Shown here piece by piece: positions 51,020-51,153 of a stretch of DNA of 51,153 nt (its first letter is position 1; each line of letters opens with the position of its first letter). The translations under genes and the position numbers were made by a program. The notes under the pieces are model-generated. The model did no database searches. It was not told the origin of the DNA and worked only from the letters and a program-made list of their open reading frames with translations. Source of the stretch: Nevskiales bacterium (GTDB taxonomy: Bacteria; Pseudomonadota; Gammaproteobacteria; Steroidobacterales; GCA-2729495); NCBI GenBank assembly GCA_011526045.1, contig WYBE01000043.1:1-51153 (forward strand). Direction: 5' to 3'.

Positions 51020-51153
51020 GTTGGCGCGGCCCCGGCGCGGGCATGTGTGGAGCCGGTTGCCAGGAGGGCAGCAGCCGGCGCAACCCATAGCGACGAGCAC
51101 AGGGACGTGCGAGGAGCGGCACGCGCCGGCGGGCGGGACCACCGCATCCTCCA
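51020..51153 (-). repeat. Dispersed intergenic repeat, inverted copy D (continues past window)
   Basis: Read on the minus strand from the window edge, it follows copy A nearly base for base: GGATGCGGTGGTC, GGCGCGTGCCGCTCCTCGCA, CCCTGTGCTCGTCGCTATGG and CGGCTCCACACATGCCCGCG. It faces copy C across about 275 bases, so the two form a large imperfect inverted pair. Confidence 0.8.

Overview
The window is high-GC DNA, densely coding on both strands, from a gammaproteobacterium. This is inferred from a very Escherichia-like oppBCDF operon, a bioF-bioD-bioA cluster, a TonB-dependent receptor, a GlyGly-CTERM-type metalloprotease, and REP-like palindromes of the GTAGGAGCGGC/GCCGCGAC type common in Xanthomonadales-like and related gammaproteobacteria. 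No rRNA, tRNA, CRISPR array, transposase or phage gene was seen.

Layout. 1-2.6 kb: the last codons of an amidohydrolase-like gene abut a TonB-dependent receptor that has lost its signal peptide and plug; a small Cys-rich membrane-anchored protein follows. 2.6-22.1 kb: a catabolic and transport region built around a GntR/UTRA regulator (4731-5489). It holds a nitrilase-superfamily protein whose catalytic Cys position is Ser, an aldo/keto reductase, an oligopeptide ABC transporter (oppA on +, oppBCDF on -), two MFS carriers, a DUF1330 protein, an orphan molybdenum-hydroxylase large subunit, a SUMF1-fold lipoprotein, a Tat-exported flavin amine oxidase, a 4-hydroxybutyryl-CoA dehydratase-family enzyme and an aldehyde dehydrogenase. 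The content fits uptake and degradation of an amide- or amine-containing compound, but the substrate is unknown.

22.1-31 kb: a likely signalling module. It has a Crp/Fnr regulator, a secreted TPR protein, a CHASE2-class III nucleotide cyclase with non-canonical substrate residues, and a 1112-residue exported protein that joins FecR, TPR and a plug-less outer-membrane beta-barrel, followed by a small secreted protein. This is the best candidate for an undescribed system. 31-33 kb: a patch of broken genes (14 codons of an Avd/four-helix-bundle gene spliced to the 3' half of folE, and an RHS fragment) around an HNH nuclease and a coiled-coil membrane protein, bracketed by a perfect 27-bp direct repeat.

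33-39.9 kb: a UbiD-family decarboxylase with an unexpected Tat leader, a REP array, an HDOD protein, a membrane protein, the RNA helicase rhlE behind an attenuator-like leader, and a polymer-forming membrane protein. 39.9-47.2 kb: a minus-strand run with an FlK-type thioesterase, a GPH-type symporter, a DedA protein, a SIMPL protein, an NHL-like lipoprotein, a secreted M12B-like zinc protease and an LLM-class oxidoreductase. 47.4-50.6 kb: bioF-bioD-bioA. Copies of an unrecognised dispersed repeat of about 130-190 bp lie at about 22.1, 23.8, 50.7 and 51.1 kb.
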